Below are positions 1 to 14,643 of a DNA stretch of 64,000 bases, in pieces. Each line of letters begins with the position of its first letter. The stretch's first letter is position 1. Under the pieces are notes generated by a model that saw nothing but the letters and a program-made list of their open reading frames with translations, ran no database searches and had not been told where the DNA came from. The DNA lies in assembly GCA_022457155.1 (NCBI GenBank), contig JAJGOT010000358.1, forward strand, positions 369,501 through 433,500, written 5' to 3'. Origin of the DNA: Cladopsammia gracilis. Taxonomy: Eukaryota; Cnidaria; Anthozoa; Scleractinia; Dendrophylliidae. Both the position numbers and the translations under genes were made by a program.

Positions 1-120
1 TGGTTTAAATAAAATTTGCAATTACCAATGCAGCAACCACAATTATTGTGCAATAAATCTTCTCATGCATATCACGAGTATCGGTGTCAGCCAGGACCGG
101 TCTTCAACAGGAAGTTCTGG

Positions 121-130
121 TATAAAAAGG
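121..130 (+). promoter_or_regulatory. possible TATA box
   Basis: TATAAAAAGG sits in a GC-richer patch. About 65 bases downstream there is an ATG at 195 in a fair start context, but its reading frame closes after 11 codons. A GTACAA sequence inside it could be a weak splice donor. No downstream exon could be linked to it, so this is only a candidate core promoter. Confidence 0.25.
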
Positions 131-1689
131 GCTGACCTGGCCAATCTCACCTTCGGTTTTCAATCAAACACAAAAGAATCAACAACTGACAAACATGCGT
201 TATTCCTACAACCATAAGTACAAAAATTGAAAATATTTGGAAAAAAAGTCATTTTACCAATGAAAGTTCTATCACAAGTCCTTGGCTGCTTCTGGTATTA
301 TATTATTTGCTGGGGCAATATTCTGGTTTAATGAGCATTTTTAAGCAAATTTCATTTATAGGACGCTCTGGTCAACAGCATGCACCGACTGAAAGTCGCC
401 GAAATTTGCATTTCACACCGACCCTTTTCTAGTGGAACTTCGCATTTAAATCGAGTGATTCACTGATTTTATCAGAGCACCCCAGACAAATTGAAACCAA
501 CCAAGTTGAAACTCGTCGTCGCTTCTGTACGCATTGCGTACCTATTTTTTCAATTGACAAGCCTCGAAAACTAAAACCTATCTGCGGATCTGAAGACAGC
601 ACGGTAAACTTAAATGCTGCTATTTAATGTGACAAGTTTCGCTGCTTTAAATACGGAAATTTCACAAAGTGGGAAACCTTTATAGAAAGTAATAATTTAA
701 GTACTTTATTTCTAAAATTGCGACCCAAAATATTCGACTCTAAAGGAAAATATGTGGCGATTTTTGTCGAAAGTTTAACCGCGGTAAGCTCAACATGTCG
801 GGCCAAAAGAACGGTTCCTCAAGTGAACATAAAGTGGAAGTTAGTTTAAGGCTTGAGTCTTTCTACTGAACAACTACGTATGTAAAACCTTAAATAACAT
901 ACCTATGACATCGTCGACTACTATATAATCGCCAAACCGTGTTTATAAAAACATACCGTGACATTGTTTAGTAAGTAAATGCTATACACTCTGTTTAGAG
1001 TTAAGTTTGCGAATATGGACCAATTTGCTTTTAATATTTAATGTTCGCCACAAACTTTTCTCGTTGGATACTCGTCAAGTTCAATGCAAATATTCGCTGA
1101 AACTTTCAACTTGCACTCGGATAACGGAAAGCCTTTAATATTCCTTTACAAAACGTTCTTATCTTATCCTATGTAATGCCCTCAGGCCGTACTCTAAACC
1201 TTTAGCACAGATTTTCTCAACACGGCAGGAAATAAATTACAAAAACTGAAAAAATATTTTTACTTTAGGGCGCATTCGATTATAAGTGGCCGGCGGCACT
1301 GAACACGATTTCAATCAAAACAAGATACCAGCAATTATTTCACGACGGTTTATATTGTGTTTTTTATAAGTTAAACGTTGGCGGTGAAATTTCAAAAGCA
1401 ACCATAAATATTTGCGTATTGACGTTTTTTAGCCATTTGTTTATCAAAAACGCGTTTACCGTCGATGACTAAAATATACCATAGAGGACCTCATGCTTGT
1501 TGGGCAGTCATGGGAAAAAATGCTGCCAAATACGGTGTTTGTATGCATGGGAATCCAGTGTCAAAAAAATTCGGTAAATTTTCTAATATTTCTGAATTGA
1601 AGAAGAATACTTTACATTTTAAATTTGAGTTATGTAACTGTGTTAGAAAGCGTGAAATTATTTAATATTTTGTTTTCCATACCTTTGTC

Positions 1690-2112
1690 AACAAGTTTAC
1701 GGAAAAATTTATGGAAAACAAAAATATTATTGCAAGCTTTCTAACACAGCTACTTCCCTCAAATTTGATGAGTAATATATTCTTCCTAGTATTGCAAGTT
1801 TTCAATTCAGAAATATTAGAAAATTTGCTCTATAACGAGAACACTCGAGAATAGCATATTTCATATTTCGTCCTGATGTTTTTTTTTTACCCCCGACAAG
1901 ATATTGCTTCCTAAATTGTTCAAAGCCTGCAATCTGAAATATGCTATTCTCGAGTGTTTTCGTTATAGAGCAAGTTTTCTAATATTTCTGAATTGAAAAC
2001 TTGAAATACTAGGAAGAATATATTACTTATCAAATTTGAGGGAAGTAGCTGTGTAAGAAAGCTTATTGCAAAAATATTTTTGTTTTCCATAATTTTTTCC
2101 TGCAACATGTTA
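1690..2112. repeat. long inverted repeat (MITE-like)
   Basis: Two arms of roughly 150-170 bases are near-perfect reverse complements around a loop of about 75 bases centred near 1900. The left arm begins around ATGGAAAACAAAAATATT and the right arm ends with its complement. A third, partial copy of the arm lies just upstream at about 1573-1684. No coding capacity is seen. It resembles a foldback or MITE insertion; the target-site duplication was not resolved. Confidence 0.75.
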
Positions 2113-3342
2113 ATGGCGGCTTATTATTAATGCTACAACCTTGGACAAAACTTGTTGAGAAACTGGCTCTAAACTCGCCTGGGTTTCTCTATTGTGCTGT
2201 CACTAGTGAAAATCTTCATTCCTGCCACTCCTCCCGAGGATTTTTTTTTTTTTTTTGATAATGGAAGATTTATCTGCGTCATATTTCAGAGCAACACAAC
2301 ATTGACCGGGGGGGGGGGGGGGTTTGGAGGGAGAATAAATGCAATTCTTTACGCGTGTTGATGTCAAATTGTCTCAATTGTTCTATAATTAGCACTGTTG
2401 TGATGTGCAACGATGTGCAAGCAATTCATCCCCCACGTTGTTGTTGTTGTTGTTCTTTGTGTTGTGTTGTTGTTATGTTTCTGTTCAGTGTTTTAGAGAC
2501 AGGGACAATCGGCCCTTCACACACCTGTTTACTGCTTTCTGTTTTTTTAGGTGCATGTCATCATCGCCCATCTCTCGGAATTTCACACAAATATATAATA
2601 TTCATATACGTGAGCTCCCAAAACAGTAATTTTTTTAAAGAAATATTGGTTGTTTGAAAATAAACATGGTATAACTTTCTGTCATTTTGTTTAAAAAGGG
2701 GTAAATTTTAAGCATTATGTCACTGCAAACGAGCAGGAAAATTACATTTTCAAGTCTGAAAATAGATAAGGATTATACTGCCATAAAAAATGTTTGAGAT
2801 GTAACAGCCCGAGTGTTTGATCGTCTTTTCTGTCGAGTTCTCTTTTTTCAAATAGTAAAGGTAAAAACGGAAAACTGATCCTTACGGTAAGAAGAAAAGA
2901 TGGAGACAGAAGTGAAATAAAAAAAAAATAATAAATAAATAAACAGTTGAATATATTTGCACGATATTTCGGTTTGCAAAACAAACCTTCTACGGGGCTA
3001 GAAAACAAAAAATGAAAACAGAAATAAAATGACCGTTACATATAAATCATTTGAAATATGACATACAACAGAATAACAGAAAATGATTGGTAAGAAATAA
3101 GCTAAATGTCACTAATTAAGTTCATCACGTCTATTTATACCATGAGGATCAAGTGTCATCGCTTTATCTATAAGATGGGCCTCGCGTGCCTTTCTGACTG
3201 AGTCGCGGTTGTTGTGGATGAGTTCCAAGGGAATGAGGAGGATGTCGTTGATGGAGTGGCCAGGTTGGTTAAAATGTATTGAAACAGGAGTAGGATTGAT
3301 AAGATGGTGGTGATTGAGGATGAAGCAGCGATGTTCCCCAAA

Positions 3343-3500
<158 letters not shown>

Positions 3501-4455
3501 TACTTCGGGGACACCCACACCGATTCAATGAGTTTTCTCCACTCCCCTTTGTCAGACATGATAACTGGGAGTTCCTGTCGTGCCAGTTCAGTGTCCCTCT
3601 ATAATCGGTCTATGAAAGTTATTGCTGGGCGCCCCCTCGATCGCCAGCCATGTGTTGGATCCCAGAGAATTAAGCTGGGAAGCAGTGTCTTCCTTGCTTC
3701 TCCAGCAATGTTCACTGAACCGTAGTAAAAATAAGAACGCATTTTTGTTAATAACAGTCAACAGAAGATCACATGTTTTTTTTGCTGAAACTCCATCGTG
3801 TATATCGAAGAATGAGGACTTTTTTATCGTCATCGTTTGGTATTGTTTGGTGTAAAATGCATCATGACCTGAGTCTCGTAATTTTACCAGAGTCCAATAT
3901 AAATTTCCACGTTCTCGACATACAATCTACAGTGATGTTACTGCATTCGGTATTCCTTTACTTCTGACCACGTTAACTTTTTGCTGTTAATAGATTTCTA
4001 CCCCATTGTTAAGTAGCAACATCATGACCAAGTTTAGTTTAGTGTGCAATTACAGTTAGTGTGAGCATAGTGAATTTCATTTTATGATATGGACGTAAGA
4101 CAATTGTTGAAATAAATTGTTTAAGTAAGGAAAGTGTTTCTATAAAAGATGGTTTTTTTTTAGTATTAGTTTGTCGTTTTGCTATATAATATATAATAAT
4201 ACACACTTTAGGAGTATTTCTTAATTTTTTTTTAATTTTTATGTTCATTTCTTAATTTTTTAACTTTTTAACGGTTTTAAATTGTTAGCTTTTACTATTT
4301 AGGCATTTTATTATATCTGTAATTTATTTCATGCGGAACCCCACTGAAAACCATATTTGTGACGTGGGCTTCCTGTTAAAATATCTTTGTTATTATTATC
4401 ATTATTATTGATAGGTTTAAAAATCGACTTGTAACCAGGTGAATTCATAATAACA

Positions 4456-4650
4456 AATAAAATGTTACTCTGTTTAAAAAGTTTTGTTCGAAAATATATA
4501 ATATGTTAAAAAAAATCCAACGTTTCGGCTAAACCTTCAACCTTCATCCCTTCCGCCTGATGAAGGTTGATGTTTTAGACGAAACGTTGGAATTTTTTAA
4601 CATATTTTATATTTTCGAACACAAGTTTTTAACCAGAATAACGTTTTATT
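4456..4650. repeat. palindromic element with hammerhead-like centre
   Basis: Arms of about 95 bases are reverse complements of each other. In the right half, CTGATGA (4557-4563) is followed by a weak hairpin and GAAAC (4581-4585), which is the order of the hammerhead ribozyme core. The helix II pairing is poor on this strand. It is probably a non-autonomous retroelement or MITE remnant. Confidence 0.6.
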
Positions 4651-5120
4651 CGATAAGATATAAATATTCCAATTGATGTTTTTAAAGAACAGTTCCTTTA
4701 TTGGAGTAACGTACTTAAGGATGCAAAAGGATTAGACTTAAGAAACCGAAATAGCATGGTAGAGCAATAAAAATGGAATAAACTCAGTGATTATTTCGAC
4801 TGGTTCAGGATACATCATAACTTTCATGAAGGTCGCGGGGGATACCTGGCCATGAATAAATTCATAAGGCAAAATTGTGGCAGAGGTGTCACTTTGAAAA
4901 CGTGAACGTTTGGAAGCCGATTTCGATAAAATTTAACAGAGATATTGGCGAATAAGGAAGTGCATAAGGATTGTTTTTTATTGAAGAGATCGCGCTTTGC
5001 GGCAATGCTGTAAGCGACTAAAGTTATGTTTTTTAAAAACGTGGTTTTGTGTCCAAGTTTGCTCCTCGAGAAGAATACAAAGCAAGTTGATTTCACCACT
5101 CACTGATCCGTCAAAACGTC

Positions 5121-5271
5121 TATTGTGTCATATCTGACTCCGATTTTTTGATTTCAACTTCAATTAAAAGTTATTAGCTTTTAAAGGAGTAAAATTGTCC
5201 AAGTTAGAATTTGAAGCCTCATATCTTCCCTTTGAAAGCATATTTAAAAATTTTGAGTCAGATATGACAAT
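5121..5271. repeat. short inverted-repeat element
   Basis: TGTCATATCTGACTC near 5126 is repeated in inverted form (GAGTCAGATATGACA) near 5255. These bound about 150 bases of AT-rich sequence, as expected for a small MITE. Confidence 0.5.
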
Positions 5272-6331
5272 CTACAATACACCTAGTTTACCTCCCTGCA
5301 GTTTCAACTCATGAAATTCTCTATCCGCACTGAATTCTTGGACACAAAATGGCTTGTTTTTATGCTTCCGAAGGCTTCCCGAGCAAACACGAATTATATA
5401 TTTATCAATGGTAATTTTGCTAATTTTAATCCACGGGCCGCTATTGTCAACACTTCATGCAGAAAGAACAATGAGTTGAAAAATAGTGTATTTTACCAGA
5501 CAGCGCTTTGCATGTGCAATTATTGTGCCGAAACATAACAGAGTCTGTTCGTGAATATTTCGCGCATTTTCGGTATCAGCCGTCGCACGTCGTGCATACT
5601 CTTTTCATAAATATATACTGATGAGCGGAAACTGTCCCCTGCGACCTCAAGATGCAGGTGTAAGTATGAATTTCGTGACTTGCTCAAATCATGTCGTATA
5701 CTTATAATTATACACCCCAGATTTTTATCAGCAATTAGCAATTTAGCAGGTTCAATATAACGAAAAAGAGGAAAATTGGGAAGCATTCTTTCCATCAGAC
5801 ATAAAACGAAACATTAAAAAACTGTATTCATTTTAATTGAGAATATTTTTGTTCTGTTTCTTCTTCAGTCAAAATAGAACATATTGGTAATGTGTCCAGA
5901 ATTGTTGCTTCTGCGCCAAAATCGTTCTCTTCATGAGAACGTAATCAATATTAATCGATATTGCGCTTTAATGTTGCGTTCGTATCCATGCAACTTTCAA
6001 AACAACTTTTGTGATAATTAACAAATTATGGGTGATATTGAGTGGGCAAAATGATTGGACTGGATGCTTCACTGTAAATGAAGCGTTTCGTGGTGAGGCT
6101 CCGAAGTGTTTTTGTCGTAAAACTAAATGGAGCGTTATAAATTGTTTACTGATCATATGGGAACAACGGTGGTTTTAATCAGGCATTGAATGACGTGAAA
6201 ACATTCTATCGCTGCTTCTACTACACCAGAAACGTAAAACAGCTTCTGTCCATATACAACGTAATATTATCTGAAAGATAGATTCTCTTGGGCGATTTAT
6301 CCGAGAAACAACTCTTAACCAACGGAAACCA

Positions 6332-9300
6332 ATGATGGTTTGTGGGTTGAAGGAATCAAGTGTGTTATTTAGCTTTAACCTCGCGGTTTTGTTAACAATT
6401 GGCGGCGTAAACAGTTTTACAGTTATTCGCTCGACAACAAGGAATGGAAATGGAGATGTTGATAGGTTTACTAATCCGAATTGCCCGTTGTTGAGATGTG
6501 AGCGTGCATTCAGTGGTTCCGTCTGCTCCACTGTAGACTGCTGTTCCTGCCGTTGTGCCTACCTTACTCCAAACTATGTTATAAATGAGTGGAGCTGTAG
6601 AGCAAGCGACGAGATAGCTGAAGGTGAGACTGAACTGTTTTATCTTGAGAAGCCGCATTTTAACCCTTTTGCTGCCAAAACTGCGCAAAAAAATAAAGGG
6701 TACAAAGCTAAAAGAATTTGTCAATTTTTAAGCCTTCTAATAAACTACGCGACTGACAAGTTCATGTAGATAGCACAATTTGCGTATAAATTCCCTCAGC
6801 ATTTGAAAATAGATTGGGAACGTGACATTATTTTTAACTCTATCTTCCATCGCAGGTTAAATATAACCCAGGAAATATAAGGAATGTTAATAATGCTTTG
6901 TGATGGCCGTTGATCATAACCCTATTTTTTTTTGTTTTATTTTATTTTTTTACTCTTCCTAATCGAAGATTAAATGTTTAAACAGAACAAACTTGAAGAA
7001 GTGGTCTTAATGTCACACAAGATTACTTAAATTGTTCAGCAGTATAAAGTTTGCGATTTAGCAGCATTACTGATCTGTTTATTTATGCATTCAAGTATAT
7101 TCAGCTGCACTTATAAAACGTAGCTTTCAACCTCGATAAACAGCCAGTTGATGTACCGTATTTTCATGAGCTTGCATTCAGTATTTTCTGGAAATAGGAA
7201 GCCGAAAAAATGTCCAAAAGGTGATGAAATTAAAGAAATATCGAAATAAAGAAATACAATAACGGCTATTATTACATCCATTTTAAAATCACTGGTGATC
7301 CTTGCAATCTGATTGGCTCTCAGCAGTGCGATTTATTCCCGAATCGCACTGTTTTTTTTTTCACTCCAAATCACATCTTTTTTCTCAGCAGTGCGATTTA
7401 TTCCCGAATCGCACTATTTTTTGCTCTAAATTGCATCTATAAGTCACACCTATAAGTCACATCAATATTGGTACTGACTAAAATCCTGTATTTGCGAAAT
7501 TAAATTGTGCGATTTCAAAATGGATGTAATAAAGTGGTAATTGAACTGAGTGGAGTGCAATTTTGTTCAAATCGATTTTGAAATTTCAGACCAAATTGCA
7601 CTCCACTCAGTTCAATTTCCATTATTAAAATTCAAAGTTTTAGCAGCGAGAATGGCAATTTTGATAAGCTGTAATCCACTTTCATCCTTGTAATTAATCA
7701 TGCACTTCATCCCCAAACTACTTGTTTTGTTTTCTTCCGTAGAATCTTTTTATCCAAAATAGCTGTACATTTGGTGGTATTTGCCACTACAACATCCTCG
7801 ACTTGAAGCAAGGAAATTTTTGATATTTCGCCTGAGGTCACTGTCAATATAGTTTACTGAATTAAGATGAACGCGCACATTTAGGTCGTGTTCTATTGGG
7901 AACAACCGTTTCAACCTAAACCGGTTTTGGTTGATTTGGTTGATGTGTCCCAATAGAACACTTTTCAACCATTTTCGGTTTCAACCATTTCAACCAGGTT
8001 CAGAATTGGTTAAAATGATTAATCAACCCAACCAACCGAAAACGGTTTTTTCCCAATAGAACACGAAAAAATCCAACCAACCCAACCAACCGAAAATGGT
8101 TGATCCCAATAGACCATTTGCACGATGACGTCATTTGACTACTACTACCAGAATTCATTTCGTTTTTCCTTTCTTATTTAAATTTTGTAATCCCAGTGCG
8201 GTTTAAATAACAATAGCCCTAATTTGCACTACAAAACAAAAAACTGAAGGATTCTGGTAGTAGTAGTCAAGTGATGTCATCGTGCAAATGGCCTATAGAA
8301 CACGGCCTTAGATATGTTCATGACACGAACATCACATTTTAATGTAAATAAAAAAACGTCCCAGCCTTAGGCCTGCCCAGGTGATATGGCTGTGCGCAAT
8401 GCGAAATGTTCTGTATGGCCAAGCATACCGCGGAGATGTGTAGTTTTCAATGTCATTGCTTCCAAATGGTTTGTTTTAGGAAGACTAACGTTCTAGCTGT
8501 TATTCGTTTGTATGGCCACAAATGACGAAATGCCTGAATAGATTTCTGAACTGCAGAGTTTGTGACACTCCAGACCGACTTTCAATTCAGTGTCAGAAGA
8601 AAAAACGATTCGGCGAGACGAGCGTAAAACTTTATAAAAATCTCTTTTTTACTCTCTCTTTTTACCCATTAAGGCTGCCAATTCACGACTACACAAGGTG
8701 AAGACGTGCCATTGTCCGTCAATGAGATAACAAAAACAGGAAAAGTTCAGTTTCGGACGCCTGGTATTTGCAACGGTGCAATGCAAGTTACAATGTGGTC
8801 CTATCGGCTGACTGGTTATTCGTGGATTCCAGGATCGCCAAACGTTTTCAAAGTAGCAAATGTTGCAGGAGATGAACACAGCTGGGTTCTGCAGGTGAGT
8901 ATCATAAGCAATAGACAACACATCCCCATGGTCTACTGGTCCCATAAACCACTAGGGATCGATGTTGGAAAAACTCGAGAAGAGATTGTAAAGTGTAAGA
9001 TACGAGTCGAAAATGATCTTAAATTGTGCAATTGTGCATTAAAAAAATGTTCACTTAATTTAAACGTAAATTTGAGCAAAGAAAATCCACATTTGGGTAA
9101 ATATGCTTATCAAAAATATGCTTCTCATGAAAACGTCACACGTCATGAACAAAAAAATAATCTATCCCGTTAACCCTTTTATCCCAAGGGTTAATAATGG
9201 AGACATGCAATGTAGCTCTAACTTATAACTTTTGAGTCTGTTGATGAAATCCTATGGTGTGACCATTCAAATGAAACCTCTTCAGCAGTACTTTTGCATG

Positions 9301-12300
9301 GTACCATTTGTTCCAACTTTCGAGTCCATTGATGAAATGGTATGACCATTCAAATGAAACCTCAGCAGTACTTTTGCATGGTACCATTTGTTTTAACTTT
9401 TGGGTCTGTTGAGGAAATCCTAAGGTGTGACCATTCAAATGAAACCTCTTCAGCAGTACTTTTGCATGGTACCATTTGTTCGAACTTTTGGATAGATGAA
9501 TTCATTATTTTATTGGTTATGTCTAGTTAATCCAAATTTAATTATTGGTACTGATTAATGGATCTACTGGTGGTTTGCATGGGGGTCAGAAGCAAACGCG
9601 TTTTAAAACCATCAGGGATATTCTAAAATGCATTTTCTGGAACAAATAAGGCAATTTGTCTTTATTTGTTCCATAAAAATACAGATTTTTGGTAATAAAT
9701 ATGTTTTTATTTTATTTTTTTGTTTGCCATACTGTTGAAATCTATGGTTCAGAAGTACCTTTTCTGACGTATTATTGACAACTTGAGTATTTCAAAAAAA
9801 TGTGATTTTTTAACTAATCGCACCAGAAATTGATGTCCAGTACCATTATGGAAAATATTTAATTTACAATAATTAATTAATTTATTTATTTATTTTTCCT
9901 GCCAAGTAGTGTCAGAAATTAAACTAAAATTGGTGTTTTCTGCCGTAAGTAAAGAAAACATGGTAAAAATCACAATCTATTTCAATTATCTTCCCAAAAA
10001 GATCATCATGCTGTTTATTTTCGGCAATAAACACCATAAATAATAATATACTTGCCAAGTTGGAAAAACAATTGACAACATTTGAAATAAATACCAAAAA
10101 ACGTGGAAATTTCCATGTTCCTTTTGGCAGCACAATGCAAAGGAACGTGGAAATTTCCATGTTCCTTTAGGCGGCACGATGCAAAGTAACGTGGAAATTT
10201 CCATGTTCCTTTTAGGCGGCACAATGCAAAGTAACGTGGAAATTTCCATGTTCCTTTAGGCAGCACAATGCAAAGGAACGTGGAAATTTCCATTTTCCTT
10301 TAGGCAGCACAACGTAAAGGAACGTGGAAATTACCATGTTCCTTTGGGCAGCACAGCGCAAAGAAACGTGGAAATTTCCAATAGAAATCGTTTACGTAAG
10401 AGTAGAGTTTTACAGTGAAACCTGTATTAAGCAGACCCCATTAAGCGGACACCTTCTATTAAGTGGACACCAGCTTGGGTCCAGAAATTTTCTTCCCATA
10501 TCAGTACTGTAAATTGAACCTGTTTTCAGTGGACCCCTCTATTAAGTGGACGCGGACACCAAAATAAGGCTATCCTGTTACACGAAACCTGTATTCAGCG
10601 GACATTTCAAGTGTTTTTAGAATGCATTTTAATTAGATTGTGGGGTTATCGTCTACTTCTAAAAGCGTGTTTTCTGGTAAAAAGTATTTTAACGCGATAC
10701 AGACATTTGCGAATTAGGTTTATGAATTAAAATATAATAAAATCAGTATGTGTGGGTATAATAAAGGTAGAGAAATAAGATGGTCAATAATAATCTATTA
10801 TTGAGCATTGCATTACAACCTGTATTCAGCGGACAGCCTCTATTAAGCGGGCACTAGCGAGGGTCCCGAGGGTGTCCGCTTAATACAGGTTTGACTGTAT
10901 TGGTTTATTGCTGTTATTGTTGACCTTTTTGCTCATGTTTTCAACATCTTTAGTGGAATAGAGGCCTTGACGCAAAGTACACTGGACTGATTTTGAAAAT
11001 TGACTTCTCTTGTGGAAACATATACAGTGGTTGTTTCCTGACGAAATCCAAAGGAAATTACACTTTCTCTAACACAGGTATTGAAATAACAATTAACATT
11101 TTCCAGTATGTTTCTTGTAGGTTATTATTTGTAGGTTAGCTGGGGGTTTGTTCACTGGCTAGCATTTACAACGGTCACGTTGCGATAACAACAAGAAGCC
11201 GTACAAAGGTTGAACTCGTGGCGTCTTTAACCAACTGCAGTATTGATTCCTGAGTGTTTTGAATGCTTTTACGGAGAAAGATAATTATATTAAGTAATGA
11301 TCTGCATAAGAAGGATAGTGCTCAACGGCAATGCACGATGGAATGTAAACTTTTTTCATTGTTTCAACTAGTGATCTCATTGGCCTAGATTCAAAAACCG
11401 CTAAAAAGTTAAGGTTCAAGGTCTAATTTTTTAAGGTTTCAAGTGATTTGAGACCCAATCGCACAACATTCAAGTTTTAAAAGTTATTTTATTTGGGGAA
11501 CTTCATCAAAGAAGCAAAATTATTAGCTATTGTCTTCTGCTTTTCTGATAGGTTAAGCACGAACATTTCCTAAAATTCATTTGACGCAAATGGATTTTCT
11601 TTATTTTTATAATGAAATATAATTATGAACCATCAGATCCTCCTCTATTCTTGAAGTTAAAGATATTCTATGTGGGAAAGAGCCAATACCGCAGAACAAT
11701 GAAGTTTACTATAGTTCTTATGTGGAGCATTACTTAACAGTTATCTCTAAACAAGTAAGACTGTACTACCTACACTACATGTAGTATCCCCTGCATTCAG
11801 TAGGCAACACTTTAACCTCGATCGCTAACTGAAATGGCAAGTTATATAAAACACAAACATTGCCGGAACAAAAATCCCACAGCAATAAGCGACGAATACA
11901 AGATCAAACGGTCCTATGCATCTCTGAACATCTTGCCTATTGTCTTGAAAACTTGTACGCTGTAATTCTCCCTTCTGCCTCTCAAGTCAACACACGGAGA
12001 GATTTTTCGGCCATCTTGAAATCAAGAGCGAGATCACGAGGTCGCGTGTCAATCAATCAGACGAGTGAATTTAAAATAAGTGTGCATAAATGTAAATGCG
12101 CTGATATGACACGAGAAAAACAGAGCCGGATTTAGCACACCTCGGCTACGCCACGAGTACTGAATAAATTTAAACCAAGAGAGTACTGAATTCTCTCAAC
12201 ATCACAGCACAAGATTAGCTAGACCTGATATGCATGCTTAGCACTCAAGACTGGAAAGCACATAAAAATATGAAGAGGAAGGTGTTAGCCATTCGCCGTT

Positions 12301-14604
12301 TTTTACTCGAGTCATTGAGTATTCATTATGCGAGCTACGCCGTGCTAACCAACCAACAAGTAGCTTTATTTGCATGACTATAAATCCTTACAGTATTGCA
12401 AAAGCATTACAACATAACAAAATGAAATAACAATAATATAATAAAGGAAGGGAAAGTTCAATTAAGACACATTAGTCTGGATTGATAATTTGATTATTGC
12501 GGAGATCAAAGCATGAAATAATGAATTTTACTAATTGAATATTTACAAAATAATTACGAGAGTTCATTAATTCATTGGTAACTCCTAAAGGAGATAACTG
12601 TTTTATATTTGGTAGGTGATACCCTATTTTCCTATAAAATTCGTCCCAAAGAATTGAGTATATAGGACAATGAAAAAGGAAGTGAATTTCATCTTCAACT
12701 TTATTAGTTCCACAAGTATTGTTCATATCTACCAATTTCAATTTTTAAGTCCGAATAAGGACGGAACATCTGTCCATGGCTGCTAAGTTTGTAGTCTTGA
12801 GCACTAATAATGTTAGGATCTGGGTTTAAATTTATTAATTGCTTTTGCGATACACGCCAGAGAACAGCGGTTAAGGATCGTGGGGTGCTGCCCTGACGTG
12901 ACTTGCTCTCCGCTTTCTTTGCTCGCTCTTGGCGCTTGTGCATCACAAAAGCGCTTGTTGTGCAGGCTGGCCAGTGGTCCGGGGCCCCGTCACCATACAT
13001 CTTGGTGAAAAATGTTGTAGGTTCGAAGAGCGCAAAAGATTAGACCCCTACTCTCTCCTCTACTACGTTTATTGTCGGAATTATCAACTTATAGCAGGTT
13101 TGGATCTGAACATTAAGTTCCAAAGTCCTTGGCAAAGACGTGTTATCGATAAGAGAGTTATCTACATTATATTACTCGCTAGTTACAATGCATAGATGAT
13201 TAATACAATTATCAACAACAATTACTGCTTAATCAGAACTTTGATTGATAAATATTTTTATCAAACTCTCTGCCAAAATTAGCACCCAGTGATGTCGCGG
13301 TTGACGCAAGAGGAGGGAAGACTGGGCCGACACTGCAGAGTGGTACAGCACCTGGAACAAATGTTAGTATTCCAAGAATGACACAAGCGTCATGTTATCA
13401 ATGAAAACACACGATTTTATAATACAAATTCAATTTTTTTTTTTTTGCAAGAGTTATAACATATGATATAATTAAATATAACTGTGGTACTTTTTTGCCG
13501 GTTGCGTTCGCCGTAAACTCGATGCTAATTCTCTCTATCATCTATTGTTCAAGGGTCAGAAGACAAACGAGCGAACGAACGATGTGAGAATTGCCGCAGA
13601 AACAAAACGAGAGGTGGAGGCAAAGCAAACTGGAATCGTCATAGCCGGAGTGACCGTGTCGTTAGCAGCGGGAATAGTACTCGTGTTGGCCACTTTGCTA
13701 CTGATGAAACGGAAACACGGTGACGGGAGGTGAGTTATGAAATTCATAGACCACCTTTTAGGTTTATAAATCTTTAATTTCGGCTGGGACATAAAAACTA
13801 TCGATAGAGCTGAAAAGAGCAACTTAAATTTAGTCAAATTTGTATGTTTGAGCATACTGTAGTGAATTTGGAATTATCAAAAGATTACGTATAGTTTCTT
13901 GCCTACATGATTTTGAACCTTGTAGTCGCGAATCGAACTTCTGATACCATTTTTTAATTGCTTTTATGTCGTACGCGAATCTTGCGTACCGGGTAATATT
14001 GCATTAAATGGCTGCCGCCATACAAATGTTTCAATAAACGCAGTAAAACATTCACTAATCCCCGCTTCTAGACAAGAAATAAAGCTAAATTTATAAGGTT
14101 TGCTCATTTAATTTTAAGGCGCTCTTTACAAAAGTATCCCAAATCCCACTTCTAAAATTACAAAATCCCACTTCTGAAACTCTCTTGTTTCGGAATGAGC
14201 CCGCGCTCGCGCACGCGCAAATGACGCAAGATAATATGCGCAGTAGTGATGCGAAATGTAATACTAGAGAAGCCACTTAAATTGGTAAACCGTTCCCACG
14301 GGAATTCCCGCGGGAAACGCGAAACGAAAAATAGACCAGGCACATAAAACTGAGGATTCTGGAAATAAGATCACTGCCAAAGTTGGACTGATCATCACTT
14401 TAAAACACTTTCATTAATGGTATGTCTCTATTTATTTAGGACAAAAGGACCAAGACGAAATGCGCCAAGTAAGAAATATGTATGATTCTTAAAAAAAAAA
14501 AATAGATAATATTTTAAATAAAAAAAACTTAAGTTCTTTTTACATATAATTGAAACATGTTTTCTTCATTCTATTTTTACCCGTTACTCTCCCTTAAAAA
14601 ACAA

Positions 14605-14643
<39 letters not shown>

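Noticed and set aside
792..850. Plus-strand ATG with a short reading frame (MSGQKNGSSSEHKVEVSL).
   Set aside because: It stops after 20-odd codons and no downstream donor and acceptor pair could be linked.
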